Below, in pieces: positions 52,582 through 61,334 of a stretch of DNA of 64,000 nt; the first letter of the stretch is position 1; each line of letters starts with the position of its first letter. The DNA is from Candidatus Accumulibacter similis (GTDB taxonomy: Bacteria > Pseudomonadota > Gammaproteobacteria > Burkholderiales > Rhodocyclaceae), in NCBI GenBank assembly GCA_013347225.1, contig CP054595.1, positions 496,001-560,000 on the forward strand, written 5' to 3'. The translations under genes and the position numbers were made by a program. The notes beneath the pieces were generated by a model. The model was not told the DNA's origin and did not search any database. It was given only the letters and a program-made list of their open reading frames with translations.

Positions 52582-55500
52582 TCAGGAGCGGCGCCGCGGC
52601 AGCAGCCGGTGCAGCCAGGCGATACCGTCGTCCACGTAGGTGAAGACGACCGGGATGACGAGCAGGCTGAGGAAGGTCGAGGTGATCAGTCCGCCGATGA
52701 CGACGATCGCCATCGGCGCGCGGAAACTGGGGTCGGTACCGAGGCCGATGGCGATCGGCAGCATGCCGGCGCCCATGGCGACGGTCGTCATGACGATCGG
52801 CCGGGCGCGCTTGCTGCAGGCGTCCAGCAGGGCGTGCCAGCGGTCGAGACCGAGATCCCGGCGGGCGAGGACGATGTAGTCGATGAGCAGGATCGAGTTC
52901 TTGGTGGCGATTCCCATCAGCATGATGAGGCCGATCATTGACGGCATCGACAGCGCCGTCCCGGTGACGAAGAGGGCGAGAAAGGCGCCGGGTACCGACA
53001 GGACGAGGGCGACGAGGATCGTCACCGGCTGCACGAAGTCCTTCAGCAGGAGGACCAGGACGGCATAGATGCAGAGCACGCCGGTGAGCATCGCCAGCCC
53101 GAAGCCGCGGAACAGCTCGCCCATCGCCTCGGCATCGCCGACCGTCGTCTGCAGGATTCCCGGTGGCAGCTTCTGCAGGCTCGGCAGCGCCAGCGCCAGC
53201 GCCTCGACCTCACCCAGCGGCTGCTGGTTGAGTTCGATCTCGAAGTTGATGTTGCGCAGGCGGTCGTAGCGGTCGATCTCGGCCGGACCGGCGGCGAGAT
53301 TCAGGCTGGCGACATGCCCGATCATCACCGGGCCATTCGTTCCCGGTACCGTCAGACGCTCGAGCAGGCCCAGATCCTGGCGCGCCGCCGCTGGCAGCTT
53401 GACGACGATCGGCACCTGCCGCTGCGCCAGGTTGAGCTTGGCGAGGCTCTGGTCGTAGTCGCCGGCGGTGGCGATGCGCAGTGCTTCGGCGATCGCCGCC
53501 GAAGTCACACCGAGGTCGGCAGCGGCGGCGAAATCCGGCCGGACCACCAGTTCCGGACGCACCAGCCCGGCACTCGAGGTGATGGCGCCGATTCCAGGCA
53601 GGCTGCGCAGTTCGCGTTCAACGACGCGCGCATGCTCGGCGAGCAGCGCGCCGTCCTCACCCGCCAGAACAAGAATGTACTTCTCGCTCGAACCGCCGAG
53701 ACCCACCTTCACCTGGACACCCGGCAGGGCGCTCAGGGCGGCACGCAACTGCTGCTCGACGTCCTGCTTTCTGACGCCGCCGCGCTCGGCGCGCGTCGTC
53801 ATGTTGATGGTCAGCGTCGCCTTGCGCACCTCGGCCGCGCCGCGCGGCGCAAAGGGATCGCTGCCGGTCGCACCGCCGCCGATGGCCGTGTAGACCATTC
53901 GCACATGCGGGTTCCGTTCGACGATCCGCCGCGCCGCTTCGGCGGCGGCGAGGCTTTCGCGGAAGCTGCTGCCGGGTTGCAGCGCGAGATAGACTTGCGT
54001 CTGCGAGAGGTCGTCGGGTGGCAGGAAGCCCTTCGGCAGCAGTGGCAGGAGCGCAAAGGAGCCGATGAAGAAGGCGAGCGCGGCGACCACCGTCGTCCGC
54101 CGGTGCGACAGGCAGACGGTCGCCCAACGGCTGTAGAGCCGGAGCCAGGCTGCCTCCGGCTGGTTGCCGCGCGGCGGGCGCAGCAGGTAGGCGGCCATCA
54201 TCGGCGTCAGCATGCGTGCGACGACGAGCGAGAAGAAGACGGCGATCGCTGCCGTCCAGCCGAAATGGACGAAGAACTTGCCAGCGACACCACTCATGAA
54301 GGCGGTCGGCAGGAACACTGCGATCAGGGTGAAGGTGGTCGCGATGACTGCCATGCCGATCTCGTCCGCGGCCTCCATCGCCGCCTGGTACGGTGTCTTG
54401 CCGAGCCGCAGGTGGCGCATGATGTTCTCGATCTCGACGATCGCGTCGTCGACGAGGATGCCGACCACCAGCGACAGCGCGAGCAGGGTGACGACGTTCA
54501 GGGTGAAGCCCAGCAGGTACATGGCGGCGAAGGTCGGGATGACCGACAGCGGCAGGGCGACTGCCGACACCAGCGTCGCCCGCCAGTCCCGGAGGAAGAA
54601 CCAGACGACGACGACGGCGAGGAACGCGCCCTCGAGCAGCAGCCACATCGAGCCCTCGAAGTTGTCGACCACCGGGTCGACGAAGTTGAACGCTTCGCTG
54701 ATGCTGATGTGCGGATGTGCCGCCTGCAAGCCCTGCAGCGCCGCCTGCACACCCTGGGCGACGGCCACCTCGCTGGCGCCACGGGCACGCACGATCTCGA
54801 AGCCGACAACCGGCCGACCATCGAGCAGGGCTGCCGAGCGTTGCTCGGCGACAGTATCGCTGACCGTCGCCAGCTCGCTCAGGCGCACGCGCCGGCCATC
54901 GCCGAGGGCGATCTCCAGCGCCGCGAGTTCCTCGGCGGACTGCACCGTCGCCAGCGTGCGCACCGACTGTTCGGCCCCGCCGACATCGGCGCGACCACCG
55001 GCGGCCTCCTGCTGCACCTCGCGCAACTGGCGCGAAATGTCCGCCGCCGTCGCCCGCAGTGCCAAAAGGCGGGCGGGGTCGAGTTCGATGCGGATTTCAC
55101 GGCTGACGCCGCCGACGCGGGTGACCGAGCCCACCCCGCGCACGCTGAGAAGCGTTCGCGTCACCGTGTTGTCGACGAACCAGGACAGTGCTTCGTCGTC
55201 GAGGCGGCTCGATGCGACGGTGTAGGTGAGAATCGGTGCACCGGCGAGAGTGACCCGCGAGATCACCGGATCCTTCAGGTCGGCGGGCAGATCGGAGCGG
55301 ATGCGGGAAACCGCGTCGCGTACGTCGTCGACTGCTTCCTGCGTCGGCTTCTCGAGCCGGAACTCGACGGTGACCGTCGCCAGGCTGTCCTGCACCTTGG
55401 TGTAGATGTGCTTGACCCCCTGCAGCGTCGCCACCGAGTTCTCGATCCGGCGCGCCACCTCGTTTTCCATCTGTGCCGGTGCCGCTCCGGGCAGGCTGGC

Positions 55501-55644
55501 ACTGACGGCAACGGTCGGCAGGTCGACGTCGGGAAACTGCTGGATGCCCATCCCGTTGAAGGCCATCAGGCCGAGCAGCGTGAGCAGGGCGAAGAGCAGC
55601 AACGAGGGGATCGGGTTGCGGATCGACCACGCCGAGACATTCAT
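52582..55644 (-). CDS. Second RND efflux pump permease (HAE1-type)
   Basis: This 1020-residue pump has 12 membrane helices and two periplasmic porter regions. Key marks are the N-terminal helix NPIPSLLLFALLTLLGLMAF, QFPDVDLPTVAVSASLPGAAPAQ, the TM4 proton-relay pair in GILVDDAIVEIEN, and the second-half block LIMLMGIATKNSILLIDYIVLARR. This fits the HAE1 class with the paired aspartates intact. It is distinct from the first pump (28736-31804) at most positions visible by eye. ATG 55644 overlaps the adaptor stop by 4 bases. No outer-membrane channel gene is adjacent, so it probably uses the duct at 22879-24321 or a distant one. Confidence 0.93.
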   Translation of the reverse strand: MNVSAWSIRNPIPSLLLFALLTLLGLMAFNGMGIQQFPDVDLPTVAVSASLPGAAPAQMENEVARRIENSVATLQGVKHIYTKVQDSLATVTVEFRLEKPTQEAVDDVRDAVSRIRSDLPADLKDPVISRVTLAGAPILTYTVASSRLDDEALSWFVDNTVTRTLLSVRGVGSVTRVGGVSREIRIELDPARLLALRATAADISRQLREVQQEAAGGRADVGGAEQSVRTLATVQSAEELAALEIALGDGRRVRLSELATVSDTVAEQRSAALLDGRPVVGFEIVRARGASEVAVAQGVQAALQGLQAAHPHISISEAFNFVDPVVDNFEGSMWLLLEGAFLAVVVVWFFLRDWRATLVSAVALPLSVIPTFAAMYLLGFTLNVVTLLALSLVVGILVDDAIVEIENIMRHLRLGKTPYQAAMEAADEIGMAVIATTFTLIAVFLPTAFMSGVAGKFFVHFGWTAAIAVFFSLVVARMLTPMMAAYLLRPPRGNQPEAAWLRLYSRWATVCLSHRRTTVVAALAFFIGSFALLPLLPKGFLPPDDLSQTQVYLALQPGSSFRESLAAAEAARRIVERNPHVRMVYTAIGGGATGSDPFAPRGAAEVRKATLTINMTTRAERGGVRKQDVEQQLRAALSALPGVQVKVGLGGSSEKYILVLAGEDGALLAEHARVVERELRSLPGIGAITSSAGLVRPELVVRPDFAAAADLGVTSAAIAEALRIATAGDYDQSLAKLNLAQRQVPIVVKLPAAARQDLGLLERLTVPGTNGPVMIGHVASLNLAAGPAEIDRYDRLRNINFEIELNQQPLGEVEALALALPSLQKLPPGILQTTVGDAEAMGELFRGFGLAMLTGVLCIYAVLVLLLKDFVQPVTILVALVLSVPGAFLALFVTGTALSMPSMIGLIMLMGIATKNSILLIDYIVLARRDLGLDRWHALLDACSKRARPIVMTTVAMGAGMLPIAIGLGTDPSFRAPMAIVVIGGLITSTFLSLLVIPVVFTYVDDGIAWLHRLLPRRRS

Positions 55645-56774
55645 TGCCGCGTCTCGGCAGCGACCAGACGAACCGTGTCGCCATCGGCAAGGAAGGCGCC
55701 GCCGCTGGCGACCACCATCTCGCCGGCGGCCAGACCGCTGCTGATCTCGACCCGGTCGCCCTGGCGACGACCGCTGCCAACCTTCACCTGGCGCACGGTC
55801 GCCAACTGCTCCGCGCTTGCCGCCGCCGCCGCATCGATGCGGAAGACGAAGCTGAAGCCGTCGCGCAGGAGCACTGCCGACTGTGGCAACGTCAGTGCCG
55901 GGCGGCGCCCGAACTCGAACTGCCCGCGCACGAACATCCCGGCGCTCAGGACATCGGCGGCAGCCGGCGGCAGATCGACATAGACCAGGCCGTTGCGCGT
56001 CTGCGGATCGACGGTCGGCGCGACGGCGCGCACGCTGCCCTCGACACGGGAGCCGCCGGGGGCCTCGAGGCGCGCCGGGACGCCGCGCCGGAAGTACGCC
56101 AGCTCACCGGCAGTGACCTCGGCACGCCATTCGAGGCGGCCGCCGCGAATCAGGCGAAAGAGTTCCTGCCCCGGCTGCGTCAGCGAACCGACCGTCGCCG
56201 TGCGGGCGGCGATGATGCCGTCGTCCGGCGCCAGGACATCTGCCTTGCCGCGCCGCAGCTCGGCCGAGCGCAGGCGGGCCTGTGCCGCATGCAGCCGGGC
56301 GAGCGCCGTTTCGGCGGCGGTCTGGCTCTGGATCCCCTGCTGTGGGCTGTAGAATCCCCTGTCGCGCAACTGCTTCGCGCGCTCGTGGTTGGCGCGCGCC
56401 TCGCTCAGCGTCGCTGCGGCCTCGGCCACTGCCGCCCGCGTCTCGGCCAGTTCGCTGTCGACCGCATCGCTGTCGATGCGCGCCAGGACGGCGCCCTTGC
56501 GTACCCGGTCACCGACGTTGGCGCGCACCTCGGTGATGCGGTAATTGCTCAGCTCGGGGCCGATGATCGCCTCCTGCCAGGCGGCGACGTTGCCACCCGC
56601 CGCCAGCGTCCGCGGCCAGTCGAGCAGTTCCGGCGTCACCGCGCTGACCGTCAGCGCCGGCCGGGCCGCCGGCTGCGGCGCGGAGGAGGATGCCTGCGGC
56701 TGGCACCCGGCCATCGCGACTGTCGCTACCGCCGCCGCGAAGGCGACGATCCGCGTGTTCTTGCCTGTCGTCAT
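55641..56774 (-). CDS. Second RND periplasmic adaptor lipoprotein
   Basis: This 377-residue adaptor has a lipobox (MAGC, Cys24), a first lipoyl half (VRANVGDRVRKGAVLARID), an alpha-hairpin rich in Ala/Glu/Arg (about 105-170), a second lipoyl half (LAPDDGIIAARTATVGSLTQPG), and beta-barrel and membrane-proximal domains. The ATG at 56774 starts the signal peptide; a longer upstream frame is hydrophilic and has no better ribosome binding site. It overlaps the pump gene by 4 bases. The 121-base gap to the divergent yjcH-actP operon holds both promoters. Confidence 0.92.
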   Translation of the reverse strand: MTTGKNTRIVAFAAAVATVAMAGCQPQASSSAPQPAARPALTVSAVTPELLDWPRTLAAGGNVAAWQEAIIGPELSNYRITEVRANVGDRVRKGAVLARIDSDAVDSELAETRAAVAEAAATLSEARANHERAKQLRDRGFYSPQQGIQSQTAAETALARLHAAQARLRSAELRRGKADVLAPDDGIIAARTATVGSLTQPGQELFRLIRGGRLEWRAEVTAGELAYFRRGVPARLEAPGGSRVEGSVRAVAPTVDPQTRNGLVYVDLPPAAADVLSAGMFVRGQFEFGRRPALTLPQSAVLLRDGFSFVFRIDAAAAASAEQLATVRQVKVGSGRRQGDRVEISSGLAAGEMVVASGGAFLADGDTVRLVAAETRQ

Positions 56775-56858
56775 CGTTTGAACAAGCCATTGATCTGGGT
56801 TAGTATTCCGCGCGGCAAGGGGATGGTCTTGTCTGTACCTGGTCAACACCACTGCAAA

Positions 56859-56877
56859 TTGGCGTAAACAATACCAA
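56859..56877. promoter_or_regulatory. Possible operator upstream of yjcH-actP
   Basis: TTGG at 56859-56862 and CCAA at 56874-56877 form an imperfect dyad with an 11-base, unusually AT-rich centre (CGTAAACAATA). It lies 18 bases upstream of ATG 56896, where a repressor could act. The TTGG-N11-CCAA shape may be chance. Confidence 0.2.
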
Positions 56878-56895
56878 AGAGGAGGTCAAGTTATC

Positions 56896-57222
56896 ATGAG
56901 TAGTGTGATGTATGAGCGAATGCGGGTGAATCCCAAATTCCAGGAACTGGTCCAGAAGCGGGGGCGCTTCGCGTGGACCCTGTCGGCGATCGTCCTGATC
57001 CTGTTCTACGGCTTCTTCATGTTCGTCGCCTTCAACCCGGGGCTGCTCGGGCAGAAGATCGCCGAGGGATCGATGTGGCCCATCGGTTACACGGTCGAAA
57101 TGGTCCTGTTCGTCTTCTTCTGGCTGCTGACGCTGGTCTACGTCCGCCGCGCCAACGGCGAGTTCGACGACCTGACGCAGGAAATGATCAAGGAAGCACA
57201 GAAACTGGGGGAGGGCAAATGA
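56896..57222 (+). CDS. yjcH: DUF485 membrane protein of the acetate permease operon
   Basis: This 108-residue protein has two membrane helices (about 25-48 and 60-83) and family marks [38 protein letters not shown] and [30 protein letters not shown]485 proteins (YjcH) are almost always encoded directly before ActP and may assist its assembly. GGAGG lies 10 bases before the ATG at 56896. The last 4 bases overlap the actP start (ATGA). Confidence 0.95.
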   Translation: MSSVMYERMRVNPKFQELVQKRGRFAWTLSAIVLILFYGFFMFVAFNPGLLGQKIAEGSMWPIGYTVEMVLFVFFWLLTLVYVRRANGEFDDLTQEMIKEAQKLGEGK

Positions 57223-58880
57223 TCGCACGCACCCTATCGGCCTTCGCGTTCCTTGGCCTTGCCGGCCTGGCGCATGCCGGCCCGGCCGTGGAAGCGGCCG
57301 CCAAGCAGGCGACCAACTGGCACGCGATCATCATGTTCCTGATCTTCGTGTCGCTGACGCTGTTCATCACCAAGTGGGCGGCCAGCCGGACCAAGACGAC
57401 GGCTGACTTCTACACCGCCGGCGGCGGCATCACCGGCTTCCAGAACGGTCTGGCGATCGCCGGCGACTACATGTCGGCAGCGACGCTGCTCGGTCTGACG
57501 GCGATGGCCTACAGCCAGGGCTACGACGCCTACATCTACATGCTCGCGTTCTTCGCCGGCTGGCCGATCATCCTCTTCCTGATGGCGGAACGTCTGCGCA
57601 ACCTCGGCCGCTTCACCTTTGCCGACATCACCTCGTACCGGCTCGACCAGGGCACGGTGCGGACGATGGCGGCGATCTCGTCGCTGGTGGTGGTCGTCTT
57701 CTACCTGATCGCGCAGATGGTTGGCGCCGGGCAGCTGATCAAGCTGCTCTTCGGCCTCGACTACAATATCGCGATCTTCATCGTCGGCATCCTGATGATG
57801 GTCTATGTCGCCTTCGGCGGCATGGTGGCGACGACCTGGGTGCAGATCATCAAGGCCTGCCTGCTGCTCTGCGGTGGCACGCTGACGCTGATCCTCGCCT
57901 ACACGCAGTTCGGCTTTTCCTTCACCGAACTGCTGACCAAGGCGGAAGCGGTGCACAAGCTGGGTGCCAGGCTGATGGCACCGGGCAGCCTGCTCGCCGA
58001 TCCGATCACCGCCATCTCGCTCGGTCTCGGCCTGATGTTCGGTACCGCCGGCCTGCCGCACATCCTGATGCGCTTCTTCACCGTCGGCAACGCCAAGGAG
58101 GCGCGCAAATCGGTGGTCTATGCCTCCGGCTTCGTCGGTTTCTTCTTCAACGTCATCTTCCTGATGGGCCTCTGTGCGGTCCTCATCGTCGGCCAGAACC
58201 CCGAGTTCTTCGAGGGCGGCGTCGTCGGCGGCAAGCTGATCGGCGGCGGCAACATGGTCGCCATGCACCTTGCCAGGGCAGTTGGCGGCAACATGCTGCT
58301 CGGTTTCCTGGCGGCGGTCGCCTTCGCCACCATCCTGGCGGTCGTTGCCGGGCTGGCGCTGGCCGGCGCGGCGGCGATCTCGCACGACATCTACGCGCGC
58401 GTCATCCGCAAGGGCCAGGCAACCGAGAAGGAGGAAGTGCGCGTCTCGCGTTACGCCGTCATCGGTCTGGGCCTGCTGGCGATCGTCCTCGGCATCGCGT
58501 TCGAGAAGATGAACATCGCCTTCATGGTCGGCCTGGCGTTCGGCGTCGCTGCCGCAGCCAACTTCCCGGTGCTGATCCTGTCGATGTACTGGAAGGGACT
58601 GACGACGCGCGGCGCGATCTGGGGTGGCTACGGCGGCGTCATCTCGGCCGTCCTCTTCGTCCTCTTCTCGAAGTCGGTGTGGGTCGACGTGCTCGGCAAC
58701 AAGGCGGCGCTGTTCCCCTACACGCAGCCGGCGCTGTTCGCCATGCCGATCGCCTTCCTCCTCGCCTACATCATGTCGAAGAGTGACACCAGTCCGCGTG
58801 CCAAGGCCGAGATCGACGCCTTCGAGGACCAGTACGTGCGTGCCCAGACCGGTTTCGGCGCCTCCGGCGCCAGCCACTGA
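57219..58880 (+). CDS. actP: Acetate/glycolate:cation symporter ActP
   Basis: This 553-residue sodium:solute symporter (SSS) protein has a cleavable signal-like first segment, as in E. coli ActP (549 residues), followed by 13 membrane helices. Marks are [69 protein letters not shown] and [23 protein letters not shown]. ActP takes up acetate, glycolate and sometimes propionate. In Accumulibacter-type organisms acetate uptake is central to polyphosphate and PHA cycling, which makes this operon physiologically important if the host assignment is right. GGGAGGG precedes ATG 57219. A strong intrinsic terminator follows 18 bases after the stop. Confidence 0.96.
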   Translation: MIARTLSAFAFLGLAGLAHAGPAVEAAAKQATNWHAIIMFLIFVSLTLFITKWAASRTKTTADFYTAGGGITGFQNGLAIAGDYMSAATLLGLTAMAYSQGYDAYIYMLAFFAGWPIILFLMAERLRNLGRFTFADITSYRLDQGTVRTMAAISSLVVVVFYLIAQMVGAGQLIKLLFGLDYNIAIFIVGILMMVYVAFGGMVATTWVQIIKACLLLCGGTLTLILAYTQFGFSFTELLTKAEAVHKLGARLMAPGSLLADPITAISLGLGLMFGTAGLPHILMRFFTVGNAKEARKSVVYASGFVGFFFNVIFLMGLCAVLIVGQNPEFFEGGVVGGKLIGGGNMVAMHLARAVGGNMLLGFLAAVAFATILAVVAGLALAGAAAISHDIYARVIRKGQATEKEEVRVSRYAVIGLGLLAIVLGIAFEKMNIAFMVGLAFGVAAAANFPVLILSMYWKGLTTRGAIWGGYGGVISAVLFVLFSKSVWVDVLGNKAALFPYTQPALFAMPIAFLLAYIMSKSDTSPRAKAEIDAFEDQYVRAQTGFGASGASH

Positions 58881-58898
58881 GTCGGTCGCATCACCTTC

Positions 58899-58933
58899 AG
58901 CCCTGGCGGGGCAGCAGCCCGCCAGGGCTTTTT
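58899..58933 (+). terminator. Strong rho-independent terminator after actP
   Basis: AGCCCTGGCGGG at 58899-58910 and CCCGCCAGGGCT at 58918-58929 are perfect 12-bp complements with a 7-base loop (GCAGCAG), directly followed by TTTT (T-run 58929-58933). This is a textbook intrinsic terminator and the clearest one in the window. Confidence 0.93.
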
Positions 58934-59147
58934 GCCGTCTGCGCTGTCGACGGCGAGCGAACGCTGCTGCAATGGACCGACGGCTGTTGCACACCGCTCC
59001 GGCGGGTCCCCCTCCGTAGAGCTCCTGTCGTCCGCCCTCGCCACGCCGATGCCTGCCCCGTTGGCCGCAGCATCGCACGCGCCTAAAGAAATCTCCGCAA
59101 CCGCCGTGAACTCACTCGTCTAGGAAACGAATCAGCGGAGCCGCCGG

Positions 59148-60569
59148 ATGCAGCCACACCCCAGAATCATCGCCGCCACTCTGATCGCGCTGGCGCCATC
59201 GCCGGCGCCGGCTGCCTGGCAGGTGATCTCGGCCGAGCCGGGCAAGCGGATCGAGATCGACCGTGGCAGCATCACTCGCGACGAGCGCGGACGTACCGTC
59301 GCTCTCGGGCGCATCATCCTCGACAAGCCGATCATCGATCCGAAGACCTCCTCGGCCTACCGCATCGTCCAGGCGCTGAGCAGCTACGATTGTGCGGCGC
59401 GCAGCTACAGCACGCTCAAGCGCAGCTACTTCAAGGAAGAAGGCCAGTTGCTGCGGGAGGATGAGGTCAAGGTGCAGATCGAGATGCCGGTTCGCTCGGG
59501 GATGCTCGACGACAAGCTGCTGCGCGAGGTATGTCGCCCAAAGCCCGGCGGCGAAGCGGCCATCGCCGCCCGCCGCACCGCCGACAAGGTCAACGAGGCC
59601 ACTGGCGAGCTGCGCAAGGCGAACGAGGCACTGGTACAGAACGATGTCCGCCGTGCCAACCTGCAGACTCCGCCGCCGGCCGCCCCGAAACCCGAGCCCG
59701 AGCCCGGCACGCGGCGCGTTCCGCCCGCCGGGGCGACCGCCGCGGCCGCCTCCGCCGCCCCGGCCACCCCGGTGCCTCGTTCCGTGCGCGGCACGCAGGT
59801 CGCGCGCACCGAGCCGACCGCCATGACGCCACGTGCCGGCAGGGCGCAGGCGGTGGACCGCTCCGACCCCGGCGGCGCCCTGCGGCCAGCCCGACCGCAT
59901 GACTGGTCGTACGAAGGGGAGACCGGTCCGGAACACTGGGGCAACCTGAAGCCCGAGTACGCCCTCTGCGCGTCCGGCATGCGACAGTCGCCGATCGACA
60001 TACGCGATGGCTTTCGCGTTGACCTGGAGCCGATCCAGTTCCGCTATCGTCAGTCCGAGCTTCGCGTCATCGACAACGGGCACACGATCCAGGTCGAGGT
60101 CGGCGGCAGCAGCATCAGCCTCCTCGGCAAGACTTACGAGTTGATCCAGTTCCACTTTCATCGGCCGTCGGAAGAGCGCGTGAACGGCAAGGCCTTCGAG
60201 ATGGTGGCGCATCTCGTTCATCGCTCGGACGACGGCCGCCTGGCGGTCGTCGCCGTCCTGCTCGAGAAGGGCATGGAGCACCCGTTGATCCAGACGGTAT
60301 GGAACAACCTGCCGCTGGAGAAGGGGGAGTACGTGATGCCCCCTGGCCTGGGCATCGATCTCGCCCAACTGCTGCCGGCCGACCGGAGCTACTACACCTA
60401 CATGGGCTCGCTGACCACACCGCCCTGCAGCGAGGGCGTGCTGTGGCTGGTGCTGCGGCAACCGCTGCAGATTTCCGCCGAGCAACTGGCGATATTCTCC
60501 CGCCTCTACCGGCACAATGCCCGCCCGATCCAGCCGAGCTTCGGTCGCATGGTCAAGGAATCGCGCTGA
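59148..60569 (+). CDS. Two-domain periplasmic alpha-carbonic anhydrase
   Basis: This 473-residue protein has a signal peptide (about 1-22) and an N-terminal domain of about 110 residues (WQVISAEPGKRIEIDRGSI, with YDCAARSYSTLKRSYF) resembling surface-adhesin-E/DUF-type small beta domains. A coiled-coil segment and an Ala/Pro-rich linker (about 170-245) follow, then a complete alpha-carbonic anhydrase domain. The zinc ligands are His336 and His338 in FHFHRPSEE and His355 in MVAHLVH. Cys274 (YALCASG) and Cys427 (TTPPCSEG) match the usual disulfide. It should hydrate CO2 in the periplasm. GCGGAG is upstream of ATG 59148. The N-terminal domain is not normal for the family. Confidence 0.9.
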   Translation: MQPHPRIIAATLIALAPSPAPAAWQVISAEPGKRIEIDRGSITRDERGRTVALGRIILDKPIIDPKTSSAYRIVQALSSYDCAARSYSTLKRSYFKEEGQLLREDEVKVQIEMPVRSGMLDDKLLREVCRPKPGGEAAIAARRTADKVNEATGELRKANEALVQNDVRRANLQTPPPAAPKPEPEPGTRRVPPAGATAAAASAAPATPVPRSVRGTQVARTEPTAMTPRAGRAQAVDRSDPGGALRPARPHDWSYEGETGPEHWGNLKPEYALCASGMRQSPIDIRDGFRVDLEPIQFRYRQSELRVIDNGHTIQVEVGGSSISLLGKTYELIQFHFHRPSEERVNGKAFEMVAHLVHRSDDGRLAVVAVLLEKGMEHPLIQTVWNNLPLEKGEYVMPPGLGIDLAQLLPADRSYYTYMGSLTTPPCSEGVLWLVLRQPLQISAEQLAIFSRLYRHNARPIQPSFGRMVKESR

Positions 60570-60594
60570 GCCGGGGGCGGCTACGCCGTGCCGG

Positions 60595-60609
60595 CTGCCG
60601 CCTCGGCAG
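60595..60609. terminator. Short hairpin between convergent genes
   Basis: CTGCCG at 60595-60600 and CGGCAG at 60604-60609 form a 6-bp stem with a 3-base loop between the carbonic anhydrase stop (60569) and the YjbQ stop (60642). No T-run is present. Confidence 0.25.
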
Positions 60610-60641
60610 GTGCCACGCAGGCGCGGCTTCGTCACCAGCCG

Positions 60642-61049
60642 TCAAGCATCGGCAATCACCGTGCACACCACGCGGCGCTCGCGACGCGGTCCGTCGAACT
60701 CGCAGAGGAAGACGTTCTGCCAGCGCGACAGGCCGAGCCGGCCATCGATCAGCGGTATCGTTTCGGACGGACCGACCAACCCGGCCTTGAGATGGGCGTC
60801 GCCATTGCCGTCCTGCTCGTCGTGCAGCCAGACGCCACGTGGAATCAGCCGCTGCAGCAGGTTGACCACGTCCGTCTGGACGCTTTCGTCCCAGTTCTCC
60901 TGAATCATGATGGCGCAGGTCGCACCCTGTGCGTAAAGTGATACCAGGCCGTCGCGGATGCCACTGCGCGCCACCACCGCTGCCACCTCGTGCGTGATGT
61001 CCAGCAGTTGCTCACGCCGCTGGGTAGCGATGGTCACCGTCTCGCGCAT
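60642..61049 (-). CDS. yjbQ: YjbQ/UPF0047 family protein
   Basis: This 135-residue protein belongs to UPF0047 (YjbQ). Marks are SLYAQGATCAIMIQENWDES in place of the usual HTTAAI-INE block, HDEQDGNGDAHLKAGLVGPS with the conserved H-x-D-xx-AH residues, and PLIDGRLGLSRWQNVFLCEFD. Members have weak thiamine-phosphate-synthase-like activity, but the true role is unclear. GGGAGGG lies about 7 bases upstream of ATG 61049. The first conserved histidine of the classic family is replaced by Gln/Gly in the QGAT motif, which may mark a subfamily. Confidence 0.88.
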   Translation of the reverse strand: MRETVTIATQRREQLLDITHEVAAVVARSGIRDGLVSLYAQGATCAIMIQENWDESVQTDVVNLLQRLIPRGVWLHDEQDGNGDAHLKAGLVGPSETIPLIDGRLGLSRWQNVFLCEFDGPRRERRVVCTVIADA

Positions 61050-61334
61050 GCTTTGCCCTCCCTGATCGTGCCGAGCGGCTGCGGGCCGCGGCAACCGGCT
61101 GCCGTCTTCAGCCGTGCAGCCGGCCTCCGTGGCCAGCGGCGAAGCGCGCGTGCGCGGCGGTCAGGCAAGGCAGCGGGCTGCGAAGCCGCAGCATTTTCTG
61201 GGATAATACGCCGCGAACCCGCCGCACGGGGCTCCGGAAGCCGGATGCAGCAGCGCCGACGCCGGACGAAATGCGACAGCTTCCGGTCTGCGGTGCGTTG
61301 CCGGAAGAACCACGTGCGCAACCGGGGCCTCGCG

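Noticed and set aside
53314..55983. Plus-strand frame of 889 residues
   Set aside because: It is antisense to the RND pump and adaptor genes. Its composition is Arg/Asp/Gln-rich without hydrophobic domains or homology, as expected for a mirror frame in GC-rich DNA.
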